Below the pieces are notes generated by a model. That model ran no database searches and was not told the origin of the DNA. It saw only the letters and a program-made list of their open reading frames with translations. From Hyphomicrobiales bacterium (GTDB taxonomy: Bacteria > Pseudomonadota > Alphaproteobacteria > Rhizobiales > Rhizobiaceae): DNA of 64,000 bases. Shown piece by piece: positions 1 through 7,165 of this stretch (within the stretch, counting starts at the first letter, position 1; each line of letters starts with the position of its first letter). The position numbers and the translations under genes are program-made. The stretch lies in NCBI GenBank assembly GCA_900489925.1, contig UEHQ01000021.1:1-64000 (forward strand), written 5' to 3'.

Positions 1-347
1 ATCTCGCCTGGAAGGCAGCGGTGCTGAACGGCGTCGAAGAAGTCGAAAACGCACTGTCGGCGGTCCGCCGCGACGCCCAGACGGTCGAAGCGCTGCGCGC
101 CCAGGTCAAGACAACCCAGGAAACCCTGGAACTGTCGACCGCCAGCTACAAGGACGGCGCCTCCTCGCTGCTCGATGTGCTTGACGCCCAGCGTCAGGTG
201 TCGCTCGCCCAGGCCAGCCTAGCCGCAGCCGTCCAGCAGACGGCCAACGACTTCGTCGCCCTCAACGTCGCCATCGGCGGCGGCTACAATCCAGGCGGAA
301 AGCCTGTCGCGCCACCCAAGCCGACCCCTTCGCCAAAGGCAAGCTGA
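1..347 (+). CDS. TolC/NodT-like outer-membrane efflux protein, 3' end only
   Basis: Only the last 114 codons are present; the reading frame is open to the left edge. The residues show the amphipathic coiled-coil pattern of TolC-family channels: a helix with NGVEEVENAL, then the recurrent block YKDGASSLLDVLDAQRQ, where the S/T-x-LDVLDAQR signature closes the second OEP repeat. The tail after residue 90 is proline-rich and ends soon after. These proteins form the outer-membrane duct of tripartite export pumps. The partner pump genes must lie to the left of the window. The RND pair at 30543-35040 is not linked to it. Confidence 0.8.
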   Translation, partial: LAWKAAVLNGVEEVENALSAVRRDAQTVEALRAQVKTTQETLELSTASYKDGASSLLDVLDAQRQVSLAQASLAAAVQQTANDFVALNVAIGGGYNPGGKPVAPPKPTPSPKAS

Positions 348-439
348 ACAATGGAAAGCCGACGCCCGGCGCGTTGTTGAGAGACTGTTAATATATCCGC
401 TCTATATTAGAACAGCTGGAAGTACTGAAATGGGGCATG

Positions 440-480
440 CACGACCGCCGTTTTCTTTTGATACAACCTCGGCGGTCGTG
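440..480. repeat. Perfect 11-bp inverted repeat, possible hairpin
   Basis: CACGACCGCCG (440-450) and CGGCGGTCGTG (470-480) are perfect inverted arms around a 19-nt, T-rich loop. It lies 93 bp after the TolC-like stop and 90 bp before the next start. No U-run follows it, so a classical intrinsic terminator is not supported. A Rho-dependent end, a processed 3' end or a leader structure are possible. Confidence 0.5.
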
Positions 481-570
481 TCCTAACATCCTGTTTACGT
501 TTAACCTTACCGGCTAACCAACCTATTAGCATCGCCTTGAAAAGACCTCCGGTTGTGGCAAGGTTCAGCC

Positions 571-795
571 ATGACAAACATCCGCTCTCCAAGATATACC
601 GCTGCAGATACGGGACGGTCGCGCGAATGCGAAAACGTTTGCGCCTCGGCGATTACAGATGTTGTCCGTCGCGCGGTAGCGGCGGGATGGCGTGAAGAGG
701 AAATAGCTCTTCACTTGGCTGATGCTGCAGAAAACTACGTCATCTATCTCGCAACCAAACCCGACCGCAAGCTGAGGGCGGCGAACAACAACTGA
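571..795 (+). CDS. Small hypothetical protein, 74 aa
   Basis: A short soluble-looking protein without signal peptide or membrane segment. Residues 25-60 read as an amphipathic helix pair (SAITDVVRRAVAAGWREEEI, then an acidic helix). The ATG at 571 is preferred to the upstream in-frame start at 553. I do not recognise a domain. It is a plausible gene because of length, codon use and free space on both sides, but no function can be given. Confidence 0.5.
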   Translation: MTNIRSPRYTAADTGRSRECENVCASAITDVVRRAVAAGWREEEIALHLADAAENYVIYLATKPDRKLRAANNN

Positions 796-1003
796 TCCAA
801 TGCGTCGGATCGATTGTCCGACGCGGACGCAATAACGCAAGCGAAAACGGGTTCTCAGGAACTTTCAAGCCGCTGTCTGAGCAGTGTCAGGGCACGCCGA
901 TTTCCCTGGCGATCCGAGCCGCACAATCGCGAACTACCCCGCAATCGGCAGCATCACAGAATGCGACGCGCACTTACCAAGCGTGTCTCCGAAGCTTGCG
1001 AGC

Positions 1004-1028
1004 GGAACAACGAGTGATCGCGCTCGTT
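1004..1028 (+). promoter_or_regulatory. EcfG-type general stress promoter
   Basis: GGAAC at 1004-1008 and CGTT at 1025-1028 are separated by 16 bp, the consensus of EcfG/RpoE2 sigma factors in alphaproteobacteria. The -10 is about 35 bp before the ATG of the glycine-zipper gene at 1063. The same spacing recurs at four other places in this window, which raises confidence. Confidence 0.75.
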
Positions 1029-1062
1029 AAATCCCCGCAAACTCGAGCTAAGGAGAACTCAA

Positions 1063-1458
1063 ATGTACAAGGTCCTACTTGTCACCAGCGCGATGGCGCT
1101 GTCGTCCCTTGCCACGAATGCGTGGGCTGATGGAACGCTGACCGGCGCTGCCGGCGGCGCGGTTACCGGCGCGGTCGTCGGCGGTCCTGTCGGTGCTGCA
1201 GTAGGTGGCGTTGCCGGCGCAGTCGTCGGTGCAGCGATCGATCCGCCGCCGCGCGAAGTCGTCACCTATGTCGAAGCGCAGCCTGCACCGCCGACACCTG
1301 TCGTCGTCGAGCAGCCGATCGTTGTCGGCAAGCCAATTCCCGCCGATGTCGTTGTGACCCCGATCCCTGACAATCCGAAATACGCCTATACGGTGGTGAA
1401 CGATCGCCACATCATCGTGGAACCGCGATCGCATCGCGTCGTTCAGGTTCTCAACTGA
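1063..1458 (+). CDS. Exported glycine-zipper protein, DUF1236-like C-terminus
   Basis: 131 aa. Residues 1-22 form a signal peptide ending ...ATNAWA. Residues 23-63 are a glycine/alanine zipper of alternating GG, GA and V residues, typical of segments that insert in or associate with membranes. The tail (about 95-131) with YAYTVVNDRHIIVEPRSHRV resembles the DUF1236 repeat of small rhizobial envelope proteins. A good ribosome site (aaggag) precedes the ATG. An EcfG promoter lies just upstream and an intrinsic terminator just downstream, so it appears to be a monocistronic stress-induced envelope protein. Confidence 0.75.
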   Translation: MYKVLLVTSAMALSSLATNAWADGTLTGAAGGAVTGAVVGGPVGAAVGGVAGAVVGAAIDPPPREVVTYVEAQPAPPTPVVVEQPIVVGKPIPADVVVTPIPDNPKYAYTVVNDRHIIVEPRSHRVVQVLN

Positions 1459-1467
1459 TAGAGGTCG

Positions 1468-1489
1468 GGCCCCGCACTGCGGGGCCTTT
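1468..1489 (+). terminator. Intrinsic terminator after the glycine-zipper gene
   Basis: GGCCCCGC, loop act, GCGGGGCC, then TTT. It begins 10 bp after the stop codon at 1458 and ends just before the convergent gene at 1492, so it may serve both directions. Confidence 0.75.
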
Positions 1490-1491
1490 CG

Positions 1492-2337
1492 CTATGCCTG
1501 CGGCCGGTTTCTGAAGGCCTCCGCCTCTGCGTAGAACTTCTTTTCCCACTCCTTGTGGTTATCCAGCCCCTCGCGGATGAACGGCGTGAAGACCGCAAGG
1601 TTCATGAGCGCCCAGTTCACAAAGCGGGCCGGGAATTTCAACGGCTTGACGAAATCGACAAAGAGCACCACCCGCGTCTTGTCCGTGTGGTTCCAGGCTT
1701 CGTGCTCATAAGCATCATCGAATATGAGCGCCTTGCCTTCCCGCCAGTGGCAGATCTGGTCCTTCACGCGAATGGCAAGCTTGTCGGCCGGTTCCGGAAC
1801 GATCATGCCGAGATGTAGGCGCAACACGCCATTATAGGGGCCGCGATGCGCGGGAAGATGCTTGCCCGGTTCGAAGATCGAAAACATCGCCGTCTTCAGG
1901 CCGGGAATCTTCTGCACCGCCTGCCAAGTCTGCGGGCAAGCGGCAATGTTCTGCTCAGACTTCACGCCGAAGCCGACGAGGAAGAACGTCTTCCAGCCCG
2001 CGTCGGTCGAGATCGTCCGGACATCGGTGGAGATCTCCTGAAACGTCGGCAATTCGCTCTGTCGCACCAGAACCCGGTCAAGCTCCGCCCGGATCTGCGG
2101 CCACGCCTTCTCGACCTCGGCGGCCCAAGGGAAAGTCCTGTTGTCATAGACAGGTGGATTGCCGAGCTTGGCGTATTTGAAGTTCAGTTTCTCGGCCCAG
2201 GCCACGATGCCCATGAAAAACCGCGTTACCGGGCTCGGGCGATCCATCGGCGCAATACCGCTGGTGGCGAAGGATTGACCTTCGGGTTTGGAAACAGAAG
2301 TGTCAGGAAGGGGGGCGTCAGCAGTGCCGTCGGTCAT
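1492..2337 (-). CDS. Aspartyl/asparaginyl beta-hydroxylase family protein, LpxO-like
   Basis: 281 aa, a typical length for the bacterial Fe(II)/2-oxoglutarate hydroxylases related to LpxO, which hydroxylates the secondary acyl chain of lipid A. The iron/cosubstrate region is visible: H164 in PAHRGPYNG, H175 in LRLHLG, the acidic pair D207-D208 and H212 in FDDAYEHEAWN. There is a hydrophobic stretch near residues 38-48 but no clear signal peptide. Assignment to lipid A is by family only; peptide-side-chain hydroxylation is the alternative. Monocistronic, convergent with the gene ending at 1458. Confidence 0.75.
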   Translation of the reverse strand: MTDGTADAPLPDTSVSKPEGQSFATSGIAPMDRPSPVTRFFMGIVAWAEKLNFKYAKLGNPPVYDNRTFPWAAEVEKAWPQIRAELDRVLVRQSELPTFQEISTDVRTISTDAGWKTFFLVGFGVKSEQNIAACPQTWQAVQKIPGLKTAMFSIFEPGKHLPAHRGPYNGVLRLHLGMIVPEPADKLAIRVKDQICHWREGKALIFDDAYEHEAWNHTDKTRVVLFVDFVKPLKFPARFVNWALMNLAVFTPFIREGLDNHKEWEKKFYAEAEAFRNRPQA

Positions 2338-2483
2338 CGATGTTCCAATACGCGATGCAAAACTCTCAAAAGTCAGTCAGGATATGGACATGACGATCTG
2401 TTTCGCAAGCCCGCCTGCCATCGACTGAGTTCAAATGTCGCGATGTCTCACGCGCCCATCCGCGGTTTTGCGGGGAGCGACGA

Positions 2484-2825
2484 TCAATGGGAGACGGATT
2501 TTGAGAAGAGATTGACGACCAGTACGCCGGCAATGATCAATCCTAAGCCGATAAGCGCGGGCGTATCGAGCCGCTGCTTGAAGTAGACAAGCCCGACCGC
2601 CGATATCAGCACGATGCCGAGCGCACTCCAGATCGCATAGGCAATCCCGACCGGGATGACCCTCAGCGTCAGCGACAGGAAATAGAACGCCGCAGCATAG
2701 CACGCGACGAGCAGAACGGTCGGACCGACGCGCGTGAACTGCTGGGACATTTGCAGCGCCGTCGTTCCGATGACCTCGAGAACGATCGCGGCGAACAGCA
2801 GCGCGTAAACGGCGGTGGAAGCCAT
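2484..2825 (-). CDS. Small multidrug resistance (SMR) family transporter
   Basis: 113 aa with four predicted transmembrane helices, the standard size for EmrE/SugE-type proton-coupled exporters of cations or guanidinium compounds. The essential glutamate of helix 1 is E17 in VLEVIGTTALQ, and the helix-3 motif YAIWSALG is intact. It acts in the inner membrane as a dimer. It starts 28 bp after the end of the TetR gene on the same strand, so the two form an operon and the regulator probably controls the pump. Confidence 0.88.
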   Translation of the reverse strand: MASTAVYALLFAAIVLEVIGTTALQMSQQFTRVGPTVLLVACYAAAFYFLSLTLRVIPVGIAYAIWSALGIVLISAVGLVYFKQRLDTPALIGLGLIIAGVLVVNLFSKSVSH

Positions 2826-2853
2826 GATGGAGATCCTTGTTTATCCAGCCGTT

Positions 2854-3417
2854 CTACTTGCTGGCCAATTCGACGAGCCGCCCCATGAGGCGCTGCCGCT
2901 CGTCGGGTCCAAGCTCGTGGCTTTCGAGCATGTCTGCCAGCCACAGCCCATCGGCGGCAAGGCGTACGATCTGCGCGTCGAGCGATGAATCGGTGCCGAC
3001 ATATTCCTCGGAACGGGCGCGAACCCAATCGCGCCACCGCTGGCGGAGCCGCGGCTCGGCAAGAAGCGCGATCGTCACCTGCGCCCAGTGGGCGGCCTCG
3101 CCGGGGCTGTCCCTGAGTTCGGCAACTGCCCTGAGATAAGCGCGCGTAAACCGGCCATGCGGCACCGGATCCTCGCGCATGCGCTCTTCGAGATCGGCAT
3201 CGAAGCGTTCGAGTAGATCCTCGAACAAGGCATCCAGAAGGGCGTTCTTGGTTGGAAAATGATGCAGCAACCCACCCTTGCTCACGCCGGAGGCGCCAGC
3301 CACGGCATCGAGCGTGACGGCCGACATCCCCTGCCCTAGCGCCAGTCGCGCGGCGACCTCCAGCAATTGCTGGCGAACGACGGCTGGCTGCTTGCGACGA
3401 TGATGAGCGAGTGACAT
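2854..3417 (-). CDS. TetR/AcrR family repressor of the SMR pump
   Basis: 187 aa from the ATG at 3417; longer versions up to 3576 would run through the operator and promoter and are rejected. Residues about 10-57 form the helix-turn-helix (MSAVTLDAVAGASGVSKGGL, followed by the HHF segment usual in TetR proteins). The C-terminal part is the ligand-binding domain with TetR_C_37-like features. It is cotranscribed with the SMR transporter. A palindromic operator sits between its -35 and start, which suggests autorepression, with a drug or metabolite as inducer. Confidence 0.85.
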   Translation of the reverse strand: MSLAHHRRKQPAVVRQQLLEVAARLALGQGMSAVTLDAVAGASGVSKGGLLHHFPTKNALLDALFEDLLERFDADLEERMREDPVPHGRFTRAYLRAVAELRDSPGEAAHWAQVTIALLAEPRLRQRWRDWVRARSEEYVGTDSSLDAQIVRLAADGLWLADMLESHELGPDERQRLMGRLVELASK

Positions 3418-3430
3418 ACGTCTAAAAGAT

Positions 3431-3452
3431 ACCGTCCAGACGGTTTTGTCAA
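3431..3452 (-). promoter_or_regulatory. TetR operator overlapping a -35 TTGACA promoter
   Basis: ACCGTC-CA-GACGGT at 3431-3444 is a 6+6 bp palindrome 14 bp from the tetR start. On the minus strand TTGACA lies at 3452-3447, immediately before it, so the operator fills the spacer of the tetR promoter. The divergent haemoglobin gene starts at 3560 and could also be affected. Confidence 0.72.
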
Positions 3453-3559
3453 GAAAATACGCATTGGCTTCGGCTGCCGGGACAAGCGGACTGCGGCAGT
3501 CGGCGCAGTTGCGATCCCGGTCGCGCCCGTGCATTAAGGAGCGAGCCAAGGAAGATATT

Positions 3560-3949
3560 GTGAGCGAAGAAGTCATTACCCTGTATCAGGCGATCGGCGG
3601 CGAGGAGACAACGAAGGCTTTGTCGCGTCGCTTCTATGAGCTGATGGACACGCTGCCGGAGGCGGCGCATGTGCGTGCGGTGCATCCACCGACGCTCGAA
3701 GGAAGCGAAGAGAAGTTTTACGAGTATCTGACGGGCTATCTCGGCGGCCCACCCCTCTATACCGAAAAGCGTGGCCACCCGCGGCTCAGGAGCCGTCATT
3801 TCGTCGCCGAGATCGGCCCTGTGGAGCGCGACGAGTGGCTGCTGTGCTTCCGCAAGGCATTGGATGAAACCGTCGCCAATCCCAAGCTGCGCGAAATCAT
3901 CTGGCCGCCAATCGAGCGGCTCGCCTTCCACATGCAGAACAAGGAATAG
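3560..3949 (+). CDS. Group II truncated haemoglobin
   Basis: 129 aa from a GTG start preceded by a purine-rich ribosome site (aaggaag). An ATG-like longer frame back to 3446 would overlap the TetR operator. The 2-on-2 globin fold is recognisable: Y26 at B10 (RRFYELM), the group II loop GGPPLY, the proximal histidine H80 in RLRSRHF and W93 at G8. Such proteins bind O2/NO in the cytoplasm and usually take part in NO or oxidative detoxification. It is followed 8 bp later by a DUF423 membrane protein and probably cotranscribed. Confidence 0.85.
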   Translation: MSEEVITLYQAIGGEETTKALSRRFYELMDTLPEAAHVRAVHPPTLEGSEEKFYEYLTGYLGGPPLYTEKRGHPRLRSRHFVAEIGPVERDEWLLCFRKALDETVANPKLREIIWPPIERLAFHMQNKE

Positions 3950-3957
3950 AAACGCCC

Positions 3958-4338
3958 ATGACCCTCAACCAGCGCTTCCTGCCGGTGTTTCTTGCTTTCG
4001 CCGGGCTGTTCGGCTTTGCCGGCGTCGCGCTCGCGGCGGCCGCGGCGCATGGCGGCGGCGACGCCCATCTTGTCGCGTCCGCCTCCGCGATGTGCCTGGC
4101 ACACGCCCCTGCCCTGCTGGCGCTCGCGATCGGCGCCGAGAAGCTGCGGACGGCGTGGCTCGCCGGTCTCCTGATCGGCATCGGCACCCTGCTCTTTGCG
4201 GGTGATCTGGTCATGCTGCGCTACGCCGGTTCGGGATTGTTCCCGATGGCCGCGCCGACGGGTGGCTTTGCAATGATGTTCGGCTGGCTGGCGGTGGCGC
4301 TGGGCGCCTTCTTTCGCGGCGGCGTGAGGACTAGCTGA
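3958..4338 (+). CDS. DUF423 family membrane protein
   Basis: 126 aa with four predicted transmembrane helices (about 7-30, 41-58, 64-82, 96-118). The pattern of an N-terminal helix containing a small-residue stretch, then AAAAHGG, and the FAGDLVMLRYAG segment fits the DUF423/YgdD family, inner-membrane proteins of unknown function. It follows the truncated haemoglobin by 8 bp. Its last 8 bp overlap the 3' end of the convergent VOC gene. Confidence 0.8.
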   Translation: MTLNQRFLPVFLAFAGLFGFAGVALAAAAAHGGGDAHLVASASAMCLAHAPALLALAIGAEKLRTAWLAGLLIGIGTLLFAGDLVMLRYAGSGLFPMAAPTGGFAMMFGWLAVALGAFFRGGVRTS

Positions 4339-4699
4339 GCGGAATGCGCCCGAAGCGGAGCAGGTTGCCGTGCGGATCGTGGATATAGAACTCTTCCATG
4401 TTCCAGGGCCGCACCTCAAGCCTGGTCAGGCTCTTGACGCCTTTGGCATCGTATTCCGCATGCAGGGCGCCGATACCACCGCCTCGCAGGTAGACTGAGC
4501 TCCTCTCGCAAAGCGAACGATCGTCCGTCCGCCAGAAATGCAGCTCCATCCCATCGCGCCGCAGGATCAGGTATTCCTGGGCCTGATAGACGACCTCGCT
4601 GAAGCCGAGCTCTCCGTGATAAAAGGCCAGCGTCTCGTCGATATCGAGAGACGGAAGCACCGGCAGAACCTCGATGCGATCAGGGTTGCAGTCCGTCAT
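4331..4699 (-). CDS. VOC/glyoxalase-fold protein (bleomycin-resistance type)
   Basis: 122 aa with the beta-alpha-beta-beta-beta repeat of the vicinal oxygen chelate superfamily: VLPVLPSLDIDETLAFYHG at the start of module 1 and WNMEEFYIHDPHGNLLRFG at the end of module 2. It could bind bleomycin-like drugs or be an enzyme; nothing in the sequence decides. It begins 3 bp after the stop of the haem-oxygenase gene, so it is the last gene of the iron-regulated operon that starts at 5701. Confidence 0.75.
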   Translation of the reverse strand: MTDCNPDRIEVLPVLPSLDIDETLAFYHGELGFSEVVYQAQEYLILRRDGMELHFWRTDDRSLCERSSVYLRGGGIGALHAEYDAKGVKSLTRLEVRPWNMEEFYIHDPHGNLLRFGRIPLS

Positions 4700-4702
4700 C
4701 CC

Positions 4703-5017
4703 TCAAATACCATCCACGACATTGAAGCCCTCGAACACCGGCGGTCCCAGGTACATTGCCTTGCGATCACCCGCGTTCCGATGTGCTGCACGGAAATTCT
4801 CGGACTTCGTCCAGTTCAGGAAGTCTTCTTCGCTCCGCCAAAGCGTGTGCGAGGAAAACAGCGTGTAGTTTTCTTCGGCATTGGCCTTGCCGCGCAGTAG
4901 CCGGAACTCGACGAAACCCGGAACCTGGGAAAGGCTGGAGTCGCGATCGCGCCAGACCGTTTCGAAATCCGCTTCGGAACCCGCGGCAACCTTGAACCGA
5001 TTCATCGCGATATACAT
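4703..5017 (-). CDS. hmuQ: HmuQ/IsdG-type haem-degrading monooxygenase
   Basis: 104 aa from the ATG at 5017, the usual length of IsdG/HmuQ enzymes; the upstream extension to 5191 overlaps another gene and is not homologous. The ABM ferredoxin-like fold is clear. The catalytic triad of IsdG-type enzymes is present as N6 (MNRFKV), W69 (FLNWTKS) and H79 (RAAHRNAG). The reaction is oxidative opening of haem with release of iron in the cytoplasm, the natural end of the Hmu uptake route encoded at 7741-11818. It sits in an operon with an iron-box promoter. Confidence 0.85.
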   Translation of the reverse strand: MYIAMNRFKVAAGSEADFETVWRDRDSSLSQVPGFVEFRLLRGKANAEENYTLFSSHTLWRSEEDFLNWTKSENFRAAHRNAGDRKAMYLGPPVFEGFNVVDGI

Positions 5018-5027
5018 TGGACTATCC

Positions 5028-5297
5028 CTATGCCTTGCGTTTTCCGTCCGCACGCACCGGCGCGAACGCCACGACATTATTGCCGTTCGCAGCCTCCAGT
5101 CCAAGCGGCTTTTCCGGCAGCTGGCCCGGCATTCTCGCGTCCCAGACGGGAAACTCGGCAACGTTGGCATAGTGCACGCGCCGCTCGGCATGTTTTACCA
5201 GAAGATCATAGAGCTCCGGCACGAGGCCATCGCCATTCTGTGCGGCCAGCTTGTGCAGGCCGATCATCATGAACCCATCAGGGCGTTTTTCAGTCAT
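5028..5297 (-). CDS. Hypothetical protein of the iron-regulated operon, 89 aa
   Basis: The ATG at 5297 overlaps the stop of the upstream DUF2325 gene by 4 bp (ATGA), a sign of translational coupling, and the stop lies 10 bp before the hmuQ start. The protein is soluble, with a helical first half (GLHKLAAQNGDGLVPELYDLL) and a basic C-terminus. No cysteines. I do not recognise the family. The position between DUF2325 and a haem oxygenase suggests a role in haem or iron handling, by inference only. Confidence 0.7.
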   Translation of the reverse strand: MTEKRPDGFMMIGLHKLAAQNGDGLVPELYDLLVKHAERRVHYANVAEFPVWDARMPGQLPEKPLGLEAANGNNVVAFAPVRADGKRKA

Positions 5298-5701
5298 CGG
5301 GAATTGTCTCGTTCGTTCATTGTGTTCAGCGCACGTTCGAGGCTGGACTTGCTGCCGTTCCTGAGCGGAATGAACGCCTTGCCAAACTTCTTGCAGCCGG
5401 TCTTCACGCGCAGGCAAGCATCGTGGCTGATACAGTCGATCGGGCAGAAAACGCAGTCGACGGATGGGAGCACCGTGTCGATACGCGAAACCGCTTCACG
5501 CAGCCCACCGTCGTGATGAATGAGTTCCGCCCCGAAATTGCTGGCGATCTGGCGAAGATGCGCGACCTGGCAATCCCGGCCGCCGACATAAAGGAAGCTG
5601 CGTCCATCGAGTTTGGATCGCCCCGAAGCTTCTTGAACCGCCTGTGCATCCGCACTGACGCGGATTTCCCGGTTCGAACCCTTCTTCGCCTTGCGAGCCA
5701 T
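5294..5701 (-). CDS. DUF2325 domain protein with cysteine cluster
   Basis: 135 aa. The N-terminus is basic (MARKAKKGSNRE). Residues 33-60 form a Rossmann-like start (SFLYVGGRDCQVAHLRQIA) typical of DUF2325, followed by a cysteine-rich segment CVFCPIDCISHDAC and a further C in TGCKKFG. The cysteine arrangement could bind haem, a metal or an Fe-S cluster. It is the first gene of an operon with an unknown protein, HmuQ and a VOC protein; the iron box at 5792-5806 lies about 90 bp upstream. Confidence 0.75.
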   Translation of the reverse strand: MARKAKKGSNREIRVSADAQAVQEASGRSKLDGRSFLYVGGRDCQVAHLRQIASNFGAELIHHDGGLREAVSRIDTVLPSVDCVFCPIDCISHDACLRVKTGCKKFGKAFIPLRNGSKSSLERALNTMNERDNSR

Positions 5702-5791
5702 TTACCACCCGTTCGCTCGTTGATCGTCACACGATTCCAGCGTGTGCAGGCGGACCTTAGTAAACTTGATTTTTATAGTAAAGTCTAAAGT

Positions 5792-5806
5792 TGATTATTT
5801 TCATCA
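5792..5806 (-). promoter_or_regulatory. Iron-responsive operator (RirA box) of the DUF2325-hmuQ operon
   Basis: On the minus strand the sequence reads TGA-TGAAAATAA-TCA, matching the TGA-N9-TCA iron-responsive operator known for RirA in Rhizobium. It is in an AT-rich 109-bp gap between tonB and the DUF2325 gene. A TAGTAAA direct repeat (5758 and 5776) flanks the likely promoter region. Confidence 0.7.
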
Positions 5807-5810
5807 TATT

Positions 5811-7106
5811 TTATCGCCCCGCCGTCACCTGGAGTTCCTGGGTGAAGGTCCAGGACGACTTGCCCCATTCCGGCGGCAAGGGTGGGAAAGGTGCTGCGTG
5901 GCGCACGCCATCGACAACGGCCTGGTCGAGCTCAGGGAACCCAGAACTGCGCAATACGGAAAGACCGCCCAGACCGCCCGTCGAATTGATCGTCAGCTTC
6001 ACGCGGACGCTCATCGAGGTGCCCATGCGCTTGTATTCGGACGGCACCCTGATGGCACGACGGATGCGCGATGCAACCTTGCCAGGATAGTTGGCAACGG
6101 CAGCGCTACCAACACCGGAACGGCCCGCAGCGCTTCGCGAATCCTGGTCTGATGCCGCGACATCGTCACCCGCGAGCGACCCGCGCTTCGTGTCCTGCTT
6201 GTTCTCGCCATTGGAACCAGCCGCGACCTTCGCCTTCGGGGGCTGCTTCTTCTCTGGCTTCGGTTTTTCGACCGGCTTTTGAGCCACAGGCTTGGGATCC
6301 GGCTTCGGAACGTCGTCCGGCTCGGGTTCGATGGCAGCAGTCGCGGTCGGCTGGACGGGCGCTACTTCGTCCGGCGTTGCCTGGGCAACCGGCGATACCT
6401 CCGGTGGGATCTCCGCCGGCACTTCCGTCGCCATGGGCTGAACCACCGCAGTTTCTGCCGGCGATTGCGATACAAGAATCTCGGGCTCTGCCGCGGTGAC
6501 ATTCTCTGGCGACACGCGGGTCACTTCCAGCGTAGGAGCGACGGTCTCAGCCTCGACGGGCGCATCGGTCGGCACTGCCGCAGCCTGCACGGTCTCCGGC
6601 TGAACGCTCTCCGCCACGACCTCTTCCGGCTGCGGATCGTCCTGTTTTTCACCCTCCGCCGTCTGGTCGGCCTCGGCATCGCCGAGAATGATGACACTGA
6701 CCGTCTCGCCGGCCTCTTCAATGGGGGTCTGCGGTGGGGTGGCAACGAAGCCCAGCGCCAAAGCCGTTACAAGCAGGGCATGAAAAAGAAAGGATCCGAA
6801 GCAGACGGCAGCGACACCCCGCTTGGAGGAGGAAGAGTCGGCAGCCGACTTTTCTGCGCATTCATCAACCAAAGGCGCGTCGGCTTTGCCGCTTGCCGCG
6901 CTGCGCGGATCCTGCGGAAAGGAATCGATCAGCGAAAATCGGGCGTAGTGGAGAACGGCTTCGGCAGCCGGCTGGCGCTTTGCGTCGCGAAGATCCGACA
7001 TCTCGTGCCCGGGGTGCACACCAGGAGTATTGTCGTTCAAACCGCCGTCGGTTGTCGGCTCTTCGACGACCTCGTGTCTCGCCTTGGCTCTAGCTGAAAC
7101 CACCAT
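5811..7106 (-). CDS. tonB: TonB energy transducer
   Basis: 431 aa from the first start; an ATG at 7001 is an alternative that would shorten the cytoplasmic part. A long cytoplasmic N-terminus precedes one membrane helix at about 97-122, in which S105 and H109 form the SxxxH motif needed for coupling to ExbBD. Residues about 125-330 are a Pro/Glu/Val/Lys-rich periplasmic spacer. The C-terminal 90 residues (YPGKVASRIRRAIRVP onward) are the TonB_C receptor-contact domain. It transduces proton-motive force to outer-membrane haem and siderophore receptors. A divergent tonB beside hmuPSTUV is the arrangement known from R. leguminosarum. Confidence 0.9.
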   Translation of the reverse strand: MVVSARAKARHEVVEEPTTDGGLNDNTPGVHPGHEMSDLRDAKRQPAAEAVLHYARFSLIDSFPQDPRSAASGKADAPLVDECAEKSAADSSSSKRGVAAVCFGSFLFHALLVTALALGFVATPPQTPIEEAGETVSVIILGDAEADQTAEGEKQDDPQPEEVVAESVQPETVQAAAVPTDAPVEAETVAPTLEVTRVSPENVTAAEPEILVSQSPAETAVVQPMATEVPAEIPPEVSPVAQATPDEVAPVQPTATAAIEPEPDDVPKPDPKPVAQKPVEKPKPEKKQPPKAKVAAGSNGENKQDTKRGSLAGDDVAASDQDSRSAAGRSGVGSAAVANYPGKVASRIRRAIRVPSEYKRMGTSMSVRVKLTINSTGGLGGLSVLRSSGFPELDQAVVDGVRHAAPFPPLPPEWGKSSWTFTQELQVTAGR

Positions 7107-7165
7107 CTTGTACCTGCCTCGACCAGTTGAAACTGAGCCGGTCGGAGATCATCTCCGGCGCAAAC

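Noticed and set aside
814..1017. 67-codon ORF between the small hypothetical gene and the glycine-zipper gene
   Set aside because: No ribosome site, Arg/Ser-rich composition, and it overlaps the EcfG promoter.
5660..5690. ggttcgaac resembling a tRNA T-loop
   Set aside because: It lies within the DUF2325 coding region and no cloverleaf can be formed around it.
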